Assembly: GCA_964596165.1 (NCBI GenBank) | Contig: CAZQTW010000014.1 | Span: forward strand, 36,887-100,886 | Length of the DNA stretch: 64,000 bases | Reading direction: 5' to 3' | From: CAYUQT01 sp964596165 | GTDB lineage: Bacteria > Planctomycetota > Phycisphaerae > UBA1845 > JAFGLZ01 | In this document: positions 44,802 to 53,314 of the stretch, in pieces | Layout: each line of letters starts with the position of its first letter | Position numbering within the stretch: position 1 is the first letter of the stretch | Position numbers and translations under genes: made by a program | The notes under the pieces: generated by a model | What the model saw: the letters and a program-made list of their open reading frames with translations, nothing else | What the model was told of the DNA's origin: nothing | Database searches by the model: none

Positions 44802-46376
44802 CTAGTCGCGCCGCACGATGGCGCCGGTTGGGCATGCCGCGGCACATCGCTCGGCGGCCCGCCGCAGCGCGTCGGCCAGTGAACGGTCAAACGGCACTCC
44901 GACGCGAACATCAAACCCCCGGCCGATGAACGTCAGCCCCAGGGACTCACCGGACGTCTGGGCAATCTGTATGCACAATCCGCATGCGATGCACTTTCCG
45001 GGCTCATGGACGATCGTTGCATGTTGCAGGTGCCGTTCAAACCGTCTGTTCGTCGCTCCGAATCGCGCTGCGCCGGCGCCGTAGGCGGCCGCGTATCTTC
45101 GCAGCTTGCAGTCTTCGGACCGTTCGCAATCACACCTCATGCAACGAAGGGCTTCGGCCCGGGCTTCGTCCGGACGGAACCCCGCCGCTTCCCCATCGGC
45201 GGGAGTCGTCCGACGGGCGGGGTCGGTGCCCTCCATGAACCGCCTCAGATCTTCCTCACCGAGGGCAGCGATTCGCGTGGTAAAGGGCAGGTGCGGAGCC
45301 CGGATTGTCCCCCCGGCTAGGTACTGAGCGATGCATGATGCAGCCGTCTTGCCGTTGGCGACGGAGCGAATGGCCAATCTCCGACGACCTTCGTGCACAA
45401 CATCGCCTGCCGCGAAGACACCGGGCCGGCTGGTCTGGTGGGTGTGGGGATCGATTGGGAGCTTGCATTCGCTCAGTGGCAGACCGAACAGCTCAACGTC
45501 CCGCTCAGCCGGCCGACCGGTCGCCACCAGAACGGCGTCATGATCACGTTTCAATTCCTCGAGCGACACATCCTTGCCGACTCGCGTTCGCGTTCGGAAA
45601 GCGGCGCCGAGTCGTTCAATTCCGGCAATTTCGGCATCCAGCACGGCGCGAGGCAGCCGGGTCTGTTCGACGGCATAACGAAGCGCACCGCCCGGTTGCT
45701 CGCGATCGTCGAAGATCGTGCAGGCATGTCCGTCCTGGAGCAGGTAGTATGCCGCGGCCAGCCCGGCGGGACCCGCCCCCACAATTGCCACGCGTTTGCC
45801 GGAATGCTCTTTGCCGTTCGGCCGATACGGGGACCCCGTGGCCAAGTCGACATCGGCCACATACCGCTTCAGCAGGCAGATCGCCAGCGGTGCGTCGACA
45901 TGCCCGCGCCGGCAACGGGCTTCGCACACCTCGGGGCAGATTCTGCCCAGGACCGCCGGCAGCGCGATATCCCGTTTCACCGTGGCGATGGCCGATCGCA
46001 GATCGCCGACCGCGATCTGGCGGATCATCCGGGGAATGTCCATATGCGCCGGACACGTCCGTTGGCACGGCGCGATACAATCTCCGAGGTGGTCGCTTAG
46101 GAGCAGTTCCAGCGCTGTTCGTCTGGCCTCGTGAATCTCCGGACTCTCGCTTTCGACCTCCATCCCCTCTTCGGCGACGGTCGCGCACGAAGGAACCAGC
46201 CGATCCTGACCGTTTGCCCTGACGCGAACCAGGCAGGCCATGCAGGACGTGGTCGGTGCGTACCCTTCGAGGTAGCACAAGGCCGGGATGTCGATGCCGA
46301 GTGTTCGCGCGGCGTTAAGGAGCGAGGTCCCCGCCGGCACTTGGACATCCGACCCGTCGATCGTGAGCCGTGGCAT
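44802..46376 (-). CDS. 2Fe-2S/4Fe-4S FAD oxidoreductase subunit (NuoG-N/GltD-like) lacking the NAD(P)H domain
   Basis: Protein of 524 aa. N-terminal plant-type 2Fe-2S domain with Cys34, Cys45, Cys48 and Cys64. Then a GltD-type 4Fe-4S helical domain with Cys100, Cys104 and Cys108 and CPEVCEARC at 147-155. The FAD motif VAIVGAGPAG lies near 197-204. In GltD/NfnB relatives a second NAD(P)H-binding Rossmann domain of well over 100 residues separates the ATG motif from the RPGVFAAGD motif; here only about 35 residues do. The C-terminus has extra Cys motifs (CIACGLC; CAAACPTGAI). The ATG lies 2 nt after the NuoEF fusion stop. Likely an FAD/Fe-S electron relay. Confidence 0.85.
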   Translation of the reverse strand: MPRLTIDGSDVQVPAGTSLLNAARTLGIDIPALCYLEGYAPTTSCMACLVRVRANGQDRLVPSCATVAEEGMEVESESPEIHEARRTALELLLSDHLGDCIAPCQRTCPAHMDIPRMIRQIAVGDLRSAIATVKRDIALPAVLGRICPEVCEARCRRGHVDAPLAICLLKRYVADVDLATGSPYRPNGKEHSGKRVAIVGAGPAGLAAAYYLLQDGHACTIFDDREQPGGALRYAVEQTRLPRAVLDAEIAGIERLGAAFRTRTRVGKDVSLEELKRDHDAVLVATGRPAERDVELFGLPLSECKLPIDPHTHQTSRPGVFAAGDVVHEGRRRLAIRSVANGKTAASCIAQYLAGGTIRAPHLPFTTRIAALGEEDLRRFMEGTDPARRTTPADGEAAGFRPDEARAEALRCMRCDCERSEDCKLRRYAAAYGAGAARFGATNRRFERHLQHATIVHEPGKCIACGLCIQIAQTSGESLGLTFIGRGFDVRVGVPFDRSLADALRRAAERCAAACPTGAIVRRD

Positions 46377-46378
46377 GG

Positions 46379-49219
46379 TTACTCCACCTTGACCGCGTCG
46401 ACTTGACATCTGCTCTTACACATACCGCATCGGATACACTTGGCCGTGTCGATTTCGTGACGTTCATAGGGCCTGAACGCGATGGCGTCGGCCGGGCAAT
46501 GCTGCGCGCACAGCGTGCAGCCGATGCATTTCTCGGTAATCGAATACGTGATGAGAGCGCGGCACTTGGCCGCCGGACATCGTCCGTGCAGGTGCGCCTC
46601 GTACTCATCGCGGAAATGCCTCAGCGTGGTCAAGACCGGATTGGGTGCTGTCTTACCCAATCCGCAGAGGCTTCCTTGCTTGACGCTCCGTGCCAGCCGT
46701 TCCAGCTCGTCAAGATCGCCTTTCTTACCATGGCCTTCGCACAGTCGATTGAGGATGTCGAGCATCCGCCGCGTGCCGATCCGGCAGAACGTGCACCGGC
46801 CACAGGATTGATTCTGGGTGAACTGGAGGAAGTAGCGCGCGATATCCACCATGCAGTCGGAGTCATCCAGCACGACCAACCCGCCCGAGCCCATGATCGC
46901 GCCGACGCCGTTCAGGGCTTCGTAGTCCACCGGGATGTCCGCGAGCTTCGCCGGAATGCACCCGCCGGACGGCCCCCCTACCTGCACGGCCTTGAACCGC
47001 CGGCCGCTCCGCACCCCGCCGCCGATGCCCTCGACGATCTGCCGGAGCGTCATTCCCATGGGGACCTCGATCAGGCCGCCGCGGGCTACCTTGCCCGCCA
47101 GGGCAAAGACCTTGGTTCCCTTGCTGCCGCCGGTGCCCAACCCGGCAAATGCCGCCGCGCCGTTCCGGATGATCCAGGGAATGACGGCGCAGGTCTCGAC
47201 GTTGTTAACGAGCGTCGGCTTGCCCCACAGCCCGCTCTCCGCCGGATAGGGCGGGCGCAGACGGGGCATTCCTCGGCGTCCCTCGATCGAGGCCAGCATC
47301 GCTGTTTCCTCGCCGCATACAAAGGCCCCCGCTCCTTCCCTGACGGTGAAAGTCAATTGCCCGGCGCCTCCGCACATGCGGTCGCCGATCACGCCTTTCT
47401 CCTCGCACCGCGACAACGCCTCCCGGATTCGTCGGACCGCCAGAGAATACTCGGCTCGGACGTAGAAGTAGGCCTGCGTTGCCCCAACCGCATAGGCGGC
47501 GATCGCCATTCCCTCAATGATTCGATACGGATACGACTCCATCAGCATACGATCCATGAACGCGCCGGGATCGCCTTCGTCGCCGTTGCAGATCACATAC
47601 TTGGGTTCGCCCGCGGCGGAACGAACCTGTGACCACTTCCGGCCGGTCGCGTAGCCTGCACCGCCCCTGCCGCGCAGCCCGCTCCGCCAAACCTCGTCGA
47701 TAACCTGCTCCGGCGACAGTTGCGTCAGGCATCGTCGCAAGGCGACAAAGCCGTCGTGCGACAGATAGTCATCCAGATCAACCGGATCAATCCGGCCGCC
47801 GTGTTCCGTCGCAATGTGCCGCTGGCCGCCCAGAAAGGCCGCAACGGGTGGGTCTCGCGGCTCAATCGCCCGCCGCTCGATCGGTTGCCGTGGGCCCCGG
47901 CCGGCGAGGGCATCGATCACATCCGACGCAAAGTTCCGAAGCCGCTTGGCTGTGCTTGCGGGTCTGAAATGACGCCGAATAATTGCCCGGGCGTCGCGAG
48001 GCGATACGGATGCGTAAAGGACCGATCGTCCGTCCGGCGAAATCGCCTCAACCAGGGGCGTTCGATAGCACATGCCGACGCAACCGACGCGTTTCACGGA
48101 CACCCGAACACCGGTTGTCGAGGCCGCTTCCTCGATGGCCTGACGGACCTTCGCGCTGCCGCCGGCCACGCAGCAGGATCCCAGTCCGATGCGAATCTCC
48201 CCGACGCCGTCGGTCTGGTTCGCCTCCTGTGCATTCGTCGCCGGGGCGGCGCCGGTCTTTCCGGAGGCCAGGAAGTCGGCCAGCACGTCGGAGACCTTGT
48301 CCGGCATCAGGTGGCCATAGGTCGTCCCATCGATCTGGATCACCGGTGCCAGCGTGCAACAGCCCAGGCAAGCCACTTCGTCGATGGTAAAGAGTCGTTG
48401 CGGATCCGTGTCTGAACCGGGCGGAATGTCAAGAACGCGGCGGATCTCCTCCGTTACGGCCACGGCGCCCGCAACGTGACAGGCCGTGCCGTGACAGACC
48501 TTGATGATGTGCCTGCCCGCGGGCGAACGGCGAAACTGGGGATAGAACGTCGAGACCCCCACGAGCTGCGCGGGCGTAATATCCGTCAACCGGCAGACGT
48601 GCTCCAGCACCGGATCGGGCAGGTAGCCGTAGTGCGATTGGATCGCGTGGAGGATAGGAAGGATTGCATCGGGCGTTTGGCCGCAGGCGGCGACGATCGA
48701 TTCGACGGGGGTCAGGTCGACGGTCTCGGTGTGAGCGACATTCGTTCCCGACGGGGGCGGCGACGGCGCGGCGCCGTCTGAAACGACTCGCCTGCCGGCG
48801 TCAATCGTAGCCGGCCGCGGCGTTGGGTGGCCGTTCGACGGGCGGCGAGGATGCCGCGTCGCCGAGCGTGCTCGCGCCGGAGCCGCCCTGATGCCGAGCC
48901 AGGTCAACCACTTCGCACAGACGAGAAATGCCACGACCGAGACCATGAGGAATCTTGTCAGAACGTGCGACCTGTCCTCACGTCGAAGGGATTCGGCGGT
49001 CTGCCGGTCGAGTTCGGCCGCCAGAATCGGCGCTTGAGCGGCATCCTTCTTGACGGCCTGCCGAAGGGATTCGACGATGGCCTTGTCGGATGGCGCCCGC
49101 CGGCGAGCGCCAATGCCGTCTGCCAGCAAGACGGCGACACTGCCGATCAGAACCACGATCGACGGGAGGAGGATTCCCCAGGCAATGACTTTTTGAGTTT
49201 TCGGACTGATCGGACTCAC
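46379..49219 (-). CDS. Membrane-anchored NuoE-NuoF fusion (NADH dehydrogenase module)
   Basis: Protein of 946 aa. Two TM helices at about 11-33 and 87-110 anchor the N-terminus. A NuoE thioredoxin-like 2Fe-2S domain (about 165-320) has Cys242, Cys247, Cys284 and Cys288. A second thioredoxin-like ferredoxin domain (about 342-415) has Cys349/350, Cys380 and Cys384. The NuoF core (about 470-880) has the FMN/NADH loop GRGGAGYATG (517-526), NGDEGDPGAF and a 4Fe-4S site SCGRCTFC plus Cys852. Two C-terminal 4Fe-4S clusters follow (C-x2-C-x2-C-x3-C twice). The GTG start at 49219 overlaps the upstream stop by 4 bp. Predicted to oxidise NADH at FMN. Confidence 0.88.
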   Translation of the reverse strand: MSPISPKTQKVIAWGILLPSIVVLIGSVAVLLADGIGARRRAPSDKAIVESLRQAVKKDAAQAPILAAELDRQTAESLRREDRSHVLTRFLMVSVVAFLVCAKWLTWLGIRAAPARARSATRHPRRPSNGHPTPRPATIDAGRRVVSDGAAPSPPPSGTNVAHTETVDLTPVESIVAACGQTPDAILPILHAIQSHYGYLPDPVLEHVCRLTDITPAQLVGVSTFYPQFRRSPAGRHIIKVCHGTACHVAGAVAVTEEIRRVLDIPPGSDTDPQRLFTIDEVACLGCCTLAPVIQIDGTTYGHLMPDKVSDVLADFLASGKTGAAPATNAQEANQTDGVGEIRIGLGSCCVAGGSAKVRQAIEEAASTTGVRVSVKRVGCVGMCYRTPLVEAISPDGRSVLYASVSPRDARAIIRRHFRPASTAKRLRNFASDVIDALAGRGPRQPIERRAIEPRDPPVAAFLGGQRHIATEHGGRIDPVDLDDYLSHDGFVALRRCLTQLSPEQVIDEVWRSGLRGRGGAGYATGRKWSQVRSAAGEPKYVICNGDEGDPGAFMDRMLMESYPYRIIEGMAIAAYAVGATQAYFYVRAEYSLAVRRIREALSRCEEKGVIGDRMCGGAGQLTFTVREGAGAFVCGEETAMLASIEGRRGMPRLRPPYPAESGLWGKPTLVNNVETCAVIPWIIRNGAAAFAGLGTGGSKGTKVFALAGKVARGGLIEVPMGMTLRQIVEGIGGGVRSGRRFKAVQVGGPSGGCIPAKLADIPVDYEALNGVGAIMGSGGLVVLDDSDCMVDIARYFLQFTQNQSCGRCTFCRIGTRRMLDILNRLCEGHGKKGDLDELERLARSVKQGSLCGLGKTAPNPVLTTLRHFRDEYEAHLHGRCPAAKCRALITYSITEKCIGCTLCAQHCPADAIAFRPYERHEIDTAKCIRCGMCKSRCQVDAVKVE

Positions 49220-50319
49220 TGCGCGCCGCGCCCCTTTGGCCCCGTCGAGCCGTCGTCATGAAGCCCTGCCCGTTCCACCGGACACAGCGCATAGCAGCGA
49301 GCACAGGACAGGCACGCCGAACGCACGGCCCGCATGTTCTCAATGGCGCCGTAAGGACAAGCCTCGGCACACAGGCCGCAATCGAGCTCCTTGGATGGCG
49401 TGATCGTCACGCCTCGCCAGGCGAATCGTGACAGAATCGACAACAGCGCCCCGTAAGGACACAGATAGCGGCAGTAGAGACGTCCGACGAACATCGCCGC
49501 CACCAGGCATGCCGCGCCCAGCATCAACATCTCGGCGGTGCCCGTCCGCCGGAAGAGCCCGACAAAGGGATCGAATCGACAGATGATGAAATCGCGATCG
49601 GCCGCGGGTCGCAACACAAAAACGATGGCCAGCAGCAGGTAGACATATCGCAGGTAGCTCAGCCCGACATCCAATCGCCTCGGGACCTTGACCGGCTTCA
49701 ACAAGACCAGTTCCTGAATGCCCCCCAACGGACAGACCCCCCCGCAGAAGACGCGTCCGAAGAGCAGGGTCGCGATAAGAGGCATAAAGAAGGTGACAAC
49801 GACGGCAACCCCGATCGCATAGGTGGGGTCTGTCAGCGCGACGATGACGTTTTGAATAGTGCCGATGGGACAGATACACCCCTTTCGGTAGAAACCGAAG
49901 TAGAGCAGGCACGCGACGGTCACCACGACGGCGCCGCGACGACTACGACGCCCTAAGACCATCCATGCGCTCATCCCCATCGCGCCGGCCAACAGCAGCA
50001 CATCCGCAACTCGCAGCCACGTCGCGCGGGGCGTCGGGCGTTGCACCTCCGGCAAGACGTACCCGCCGCCGATGTCATTGGGAGAGGGAGCTGCGTCGAC
50101 CGGACGCGTGTACTCCTTCGCGGTTGCGGGCGACGAGGCCAGAAACAGGACGGCCGCGACGACGGACCGCGCCTTGATGGTGCGACGACTCAAACCGCGG
50201 TCGACACGTGTCTCGAAACGCCCCTCGTCGCGTACGCACGTGCAAGTCCCTTGGGCGACGATCGGGACGATCGGACGCACAGGGCTTGTGATGCCGACTT
50301 GGGAGGGCAGTTCAGGCAT
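49216..50319 (-). CDS. NapH-like membrane 4Fe-4S ferredoxin
   Basis: Polytopic protein of 367 aa related to NapH/NosR/CcoG-type quinol-side ferredoxins. A leader-like hydrophobic segment near 55-70 ends in ATAKEY. TM helices surround Cys motifs CICPIGTIQN, CGGVCPLGGIQE and CRYLCPYGALL, followed by a ferredoxin tail CGLCAEACPYGA and CLSCARCYALCP. The ATG at 50319 has GGGAA upstream and overlaps the stop of the polyferredoxin gene by 8 bp. By analogy with NapGH it may pass electrons to or from the quinone pool. Confidence 0.85.
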   Translation of the reverse strand: MPELPSQVGITSPVRPIVPIVAQGTCTCVRDEGRFETRVDRGLSRRTIKARSVVAAVLFLASSPATAKEYTRPVDAAPSPNDIGGGYVLPEVQRPTPRATWLRVADVLLLAGAMGMSAWMVLGRRSRRGAVVVTVACLLYFGFYRKGCICPIGTIQNVIVALTDPTYAIGVAVVVTFFMPLIATLLFGRVFCGGVCPLGGIQELVLLKPVKVPRRLDVGLSYLRYVYLLLAIVFVLRPAADRDFIICRFDPFVGLFRRTGTAEMLMLGAACLVAAMFVGRLYCRYLCPYGALLSILSRFAWRGVTITPSKELDCGLCAEACPYGAIENMRAVRSACLSCARCYALCPVERAGLHDDGSTGPKGRGAQ

Positions 50320-50920
50320 GGTTTCCCGTCCGCGGTGCGTTTCCAACCGGAAGGCGAACATAGGCGTCGTCGGGACAGGCTATGGCGATCGAGCATCGAT
50401 TGCAGTCGAGGCACAGATCGTAGCGGACCTCCAGACGAATTGAACCCAACCCGGCCGGCTCCTTGCAGCCCATCACGCACTTGCCGCATCCATTGCACTT
50501 GGATTCGTCGATGACGTATTCGTAGTAATTGTTGGCCGGGTCTTGGGGATCGACGTCACCGATCGGCCGCCGTTGGATGGCGTCGCGCGGACAGAGCTTC
50601 TCGCTCGGCAAGCCGTCTTTGCCGACCGCGCTGGTCACGTTGAAATAAGCCGGACAGATGTAGCAGCGACCGCACTTGGCGTAGTCGTTGACCGCACGCA
50701 CGGCCGACAGCGGCAGGACGCATGCCGTCGAGCATGTCTCGCACGCGGGCACGTTGGTAGCCCCGAGCCGGCTGTTGACGCACTTGCCGCAGTCGATCGC
50801 CCAGACCCCCGCTCGCCCCGCCTTCACCGCGAGGTAGGCGGCCGCGCCGCCAAGCGCGAGTAGGCCGGCGCCTCGCACGGTATGGCCCAGCACGTCACGG
50901 CGGGTCGGTTCGTCACTCAT
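50312..50920 (-). CDS. Tat-exported polyferredoxin (NapG-like)
   Basis: Protein of 202 aa with a twin-arginine signal (TRRDVLGHTVRGAG) and several 4Fe-4S motifs: CGKC with CETCSTAC, CGRCYICP, CNGCGKCVMGCKEP and CLDCNRCSIAIACP. This predicts about four clusters on the outer face of the cytoplasmic membrane. Its gene overlaps both neighbours. NapG-type proteins partner NapH-type proteins in quinol dehydrogenase pairs. Confidence 0.88.
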   Translation of the reverse strand: MSDEPTRRDVLGHTVRGAGLLALGGAAAYLAVKAGRAGVWAIDCGKCVNSRLGATNVPACETCSTACVLPLSAVRAVNDYAKCGRCYICPAYFNVTSAVGKDGLPSEKLCPRDAIQRRPIGDVDPQDPANNYYEYVIDESKCNGCGKCVMGCKEPAGLGSIRLEVRYDLCLDCNRCSIAIACPDDAYVRLPVGNAPRTGNHA

Positions 50921-51792
50921 GGCGTCTGTTTTCCTTCGGCTGCGCGTTTGTCTTCACTCGTAATGTCGAAAGGTTCGAACACCTGGATCTGAAGCCTGAC
51001 GGTATCGACGATGTAGACGCAACCCTTGGAGTCCGTGGCCACGTCCATATTCTTGCAGTGGGGGTCAAAGACGTCCGTGGCGAACACCGCCAAGAGTCCG
51101 CCGCTCTTGTCGTACACCTTGGCCAGCGGCGGCGCCTTCACGGTAACAATCACATGTCCTCCGGCCGTCAGCGCCAGATTGGTCGGATTGCAGCAGCCGC
51201 AGAAACCGGTCGGATCGGTCCCTCCGAATCTTCCGAAGTAGTCTAGCAGCTTGCCTTCGAGCGAGTACCGTTCGACGCGGTGCTTGCCCGGATTGGCCGC
51301 GTGTATGATGCCGTCGGAGTCAACCGCGAAGTCGATGTGGCCGTTAGGGATCACGAATCCCTTTGTTTTGTTGTCCGCACCGATATCGTTGATGAAGGCG
51401 CCTGCCTTGTCATACCGGCGAATGCAGCGATGCGTGGCATCGCCGACGAGGATGAAATCGCCGAAGACGCCCACGGAGGTCGCCCTCCCGAGTCGATCAC
51501 CGTCCTGCAAGGTGCTCAGCAGTCGTCCATCGGGACTGAATTGCTCGACGCGGCCTTCCTCGCCTATGAGGACGGAGCCGGCCGGGCTCGAAGTCAGGCC
51601 CACGGAATAACCGGGCCACGCCGTTGGCCACTCGCGTTCAAGATCCCCTTCGGGATGGAATACCTTGACCGCGACATCGCCCACCGCGTAGACAGGGCCG
51701 GTACCGGCAACCGCAATGCCTCGAATCGCCTCGGTGAATTGGCCGGGCGAGGCGCCCTTGCCACTCATGACACGAATCCGGCGATATCGCAT
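50917..51792 (-). CDS. NHL-repeat beta-propeller protein with Cys motifs
   Basis: Protein of about 291 aa with six NHL-type propeller blades, for example AIRGIAVAGTGPVYAVG and FILVGDATHRCIRRYDKAGAF. Cys-rich points are unusual for NHL proteins: GFCGCCNP near residue 205, and DPHCKNMD with CVYIVD later. The start is uncertain (51792, 51816 or 51915); 51792 has AGGGG upstream. No signal peptide is evident. The stop overlaps the polyferredoxin start by 4 bp, so it belongs to the redox operon. It may sense or scaffold the complex, or bind a cofactor at the Cys site. Confidence 0.8.
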   Translation of the reverse strand: MRYRRIRVMSGKGASPGQFTEAIRGIAVAGTGPVYAVGDVAVKVFHPEGDLEREWPTAWPGYSVGLTSSPAGSVLIGEEGRVEQFSPDGRLLSTLQDGDRLGRATSVGVFGDFILVGDATHRCIRRYDKAGAFINDIGADNKTKGFVIPNGHIDFAVDSDGIIHAANPGKHRVERYSLEGKLLDYFGRFGGTDPTGFCGCCNPTNLALTAGGHVIVTVKAPPLAKVYDKSGGLLAVFATDVFDPHCKNMDVATDSKGCVYIVDTVRLQIQVFEPFDITSEDKRAAEGKQTP

Positions 51793-51893
51793 CTGAACCC
51801 CTACGGCGGCTCGCATCGATCCTGGAAAGGCACGACGACCGGCATGCCTCGACGCGGACATTTCGTTTATTTTATGCGGTCCGAAGGCCCGAG

Positions 51894-53144
51894 TCACTTG
51901 CCGACCTGAATGCACACCAGTTTCGTCATGTCGCGAAGAAGCAGCTTGCCGTCGGACAGTGCCATCGGTCCCCAGACGTTGTCGCCGCTCAAGACTTGGG
52001 CGCTATCCAGTTCTTTGTATTCGGAGGTGACGGCCTCGATCAGCCGGAGCATACCCGTGTCGCCGTCGAGGACGAAGAACATCCCGTCGGCCATTAAGAA
52101 ACTGCCGAGGCCGAACGTTGCCTTACCCTCGCTGGTCCAGACTTCCTTGCCGTCGAGGTCGAGGCAGGTGAACAGACCGCGCTTTTTCTTGCCCACGGCG
52201 AAGAGGTGATTCTTGTAGAGAATCGGCGTGTGGACTTCGCTGTTCCACTGCGCGCAGGGCAGCATGTAGACTTTTTCGGCGACGAATTGTTCGCCATTCC
52301 GCCGGACTCGGATCATGACGCCATCGGCATCGTAGCAGCTCGTCAGGAAGACCCGCCCATCTCCGACGGCCAGCGGCGACGGTACGACGGCGACGTTGAA
52401 TTTCCACGGGAAATGCCACAGAAGCTTGCCGTCGGTGGCCGAGACGCCCATCAAGCCCTCAAGCGTGGCATAGAGGTACTGATTCACGCCGTCAATCTGG
52501 GCAGGCATGATCGACACGTGCGACATGGCCCACCCTTGAGGATTCGGGGTCTTCCAGATCACCTTGTTTGAGGCCTTTTCGAAGGCGACGATCAGGGCGT
52601 CGCCCCCCGGGGCAACGATCACGCGATCCGCCTCAATGAGCGGACACTGTCCCGCGTACCAGGGCGGAATCTTGGTGTGGTAGTCGCCGACCAAGTCCGA
52701 TCGCCAGAGTTCCTTACCGGAGGCCGCGTCGAGGCAATGAAACACGCACTTCGGATCCATCGAGAAGACGTATTTCCCGTCGACCGCCGGTACGGTACGC
52801 GTGATGCCGTGGTTCGGCCGAATTTTCTTGTTCTCCTGGTACCGCCAAAACTCCTTGCCATCCGCGAGGCTCAGACAGCGAACGAGCCAATCCGACGTCT
52901 GGCGGTCATAGTCGTTGAGGTAGACCCGTCCGCCGTGGACCGCCGGCCCCGCATAGCCGAGGCAGACATCCACTTTCCAGAGGACCTTGGGCCCCCCCGC
53001 AGGCCACTTGCGAAGCAGGCCGGTCTCTCTCGATATGCCGTCCCGGTTGGGCCCACGGAACTGAGTCCAGGGGTCCGCCCGGACCCCTGGCGAATAGACA
53101 AGTCCGGCGATCAACGGCAAGAGGACGTATTTGAAGCCTTGCAT
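51894..53144 (-). CDS. Exported PQQ-like beta-propeller protein
   Basis: Protein of 416 aa with a signal peptide (MQGFKYVLLPLIAGLVYSPG) followed by PWTQFRGPNRDGIS, which opens many planctomycete PQQ-like propellers. Trp-docking repeats such as GKELWRSD and VIWKTPNPQGW are present. Nothing shows true PQQ or catalysis. The start at 53144 has GGAAGA upstream. It is the promoter-proximal gene ahead of the redox operon, separated from the NHL gene by about 100 nt, and divergent from the deacetylase gene. Confidence 0.85.
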   Translation of the reverse strand: MQGFKYVLLPLIAGLVYSPGVRADPWTQFRGPNRDGISRETGLLRKWPAGGPKVLWKVDVCLGYAGPAVHGGRVYLNDYDRQTSDWLVRCLSLADGKEFWRYQENKKIRPNHGITRTVPAVDGKYVFSMDPKCVFHCLDAASGKELWRSDLVGDYHTKIPPWYAGQCPLIEADRVIVAPGGDALIVAFEKASNKVIWKTPNPQGWAMSHVSIMPAQIDGVNQYLYATLEGLMGVSATDGKLLWHFPWKFNVAVVPSPLAVGDGRVFLTSCYDADGVMIRVRRNGEQFVAEKVYMLPCAQWNSEVHTPILYKNHLFAVGKKKRGLFTCLDLDGKEVWTSEGKATFGLGSFLMADGMFFVLDGDTGMLRLIEAVTSEYKELDSAQVLSGDNVWGPMALSDGKLLLRDMTKLVCIQVGK

Positions 53145-53314
53145 ATCAGGATTCTTCCGCAGGCCTGTCATGAGATCCGAGCCCGCCCCGCCATGGTCCA
53201 ACTATATCGTGTCTCGGCCGACGATTCCATTTGACAGCCTACGTCACCGCGATGGTATAGTGTAGCCTGTCGAAAAACCCAGCTTGATCCTTGTGACCAC
53301 CTGGGAGCATCTCC

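Noticed and set aside
44561..44929. 122-residue plus-strand frame right of the IS, as the missing C-terminus of the zinc-ribbon protein
   Set aside because: No membrane helices or family sequence are seen, and its end overlaps the redox gene on the other strand.
46379..49219. Bidirectional or bifurcating hydrogenase operon
   Set aside because: NuoEF-like subunits fit HydBC, but no hydrogenase large subunit or H-cluster motif is encoded in the operon.
51894..53144. True PQQ-dependent dehydrogenase
   Set aside because: Only propeller repeats are seen; no quinoprotein active-site pattern, cytochrome domain or PQQ genes are nearby.
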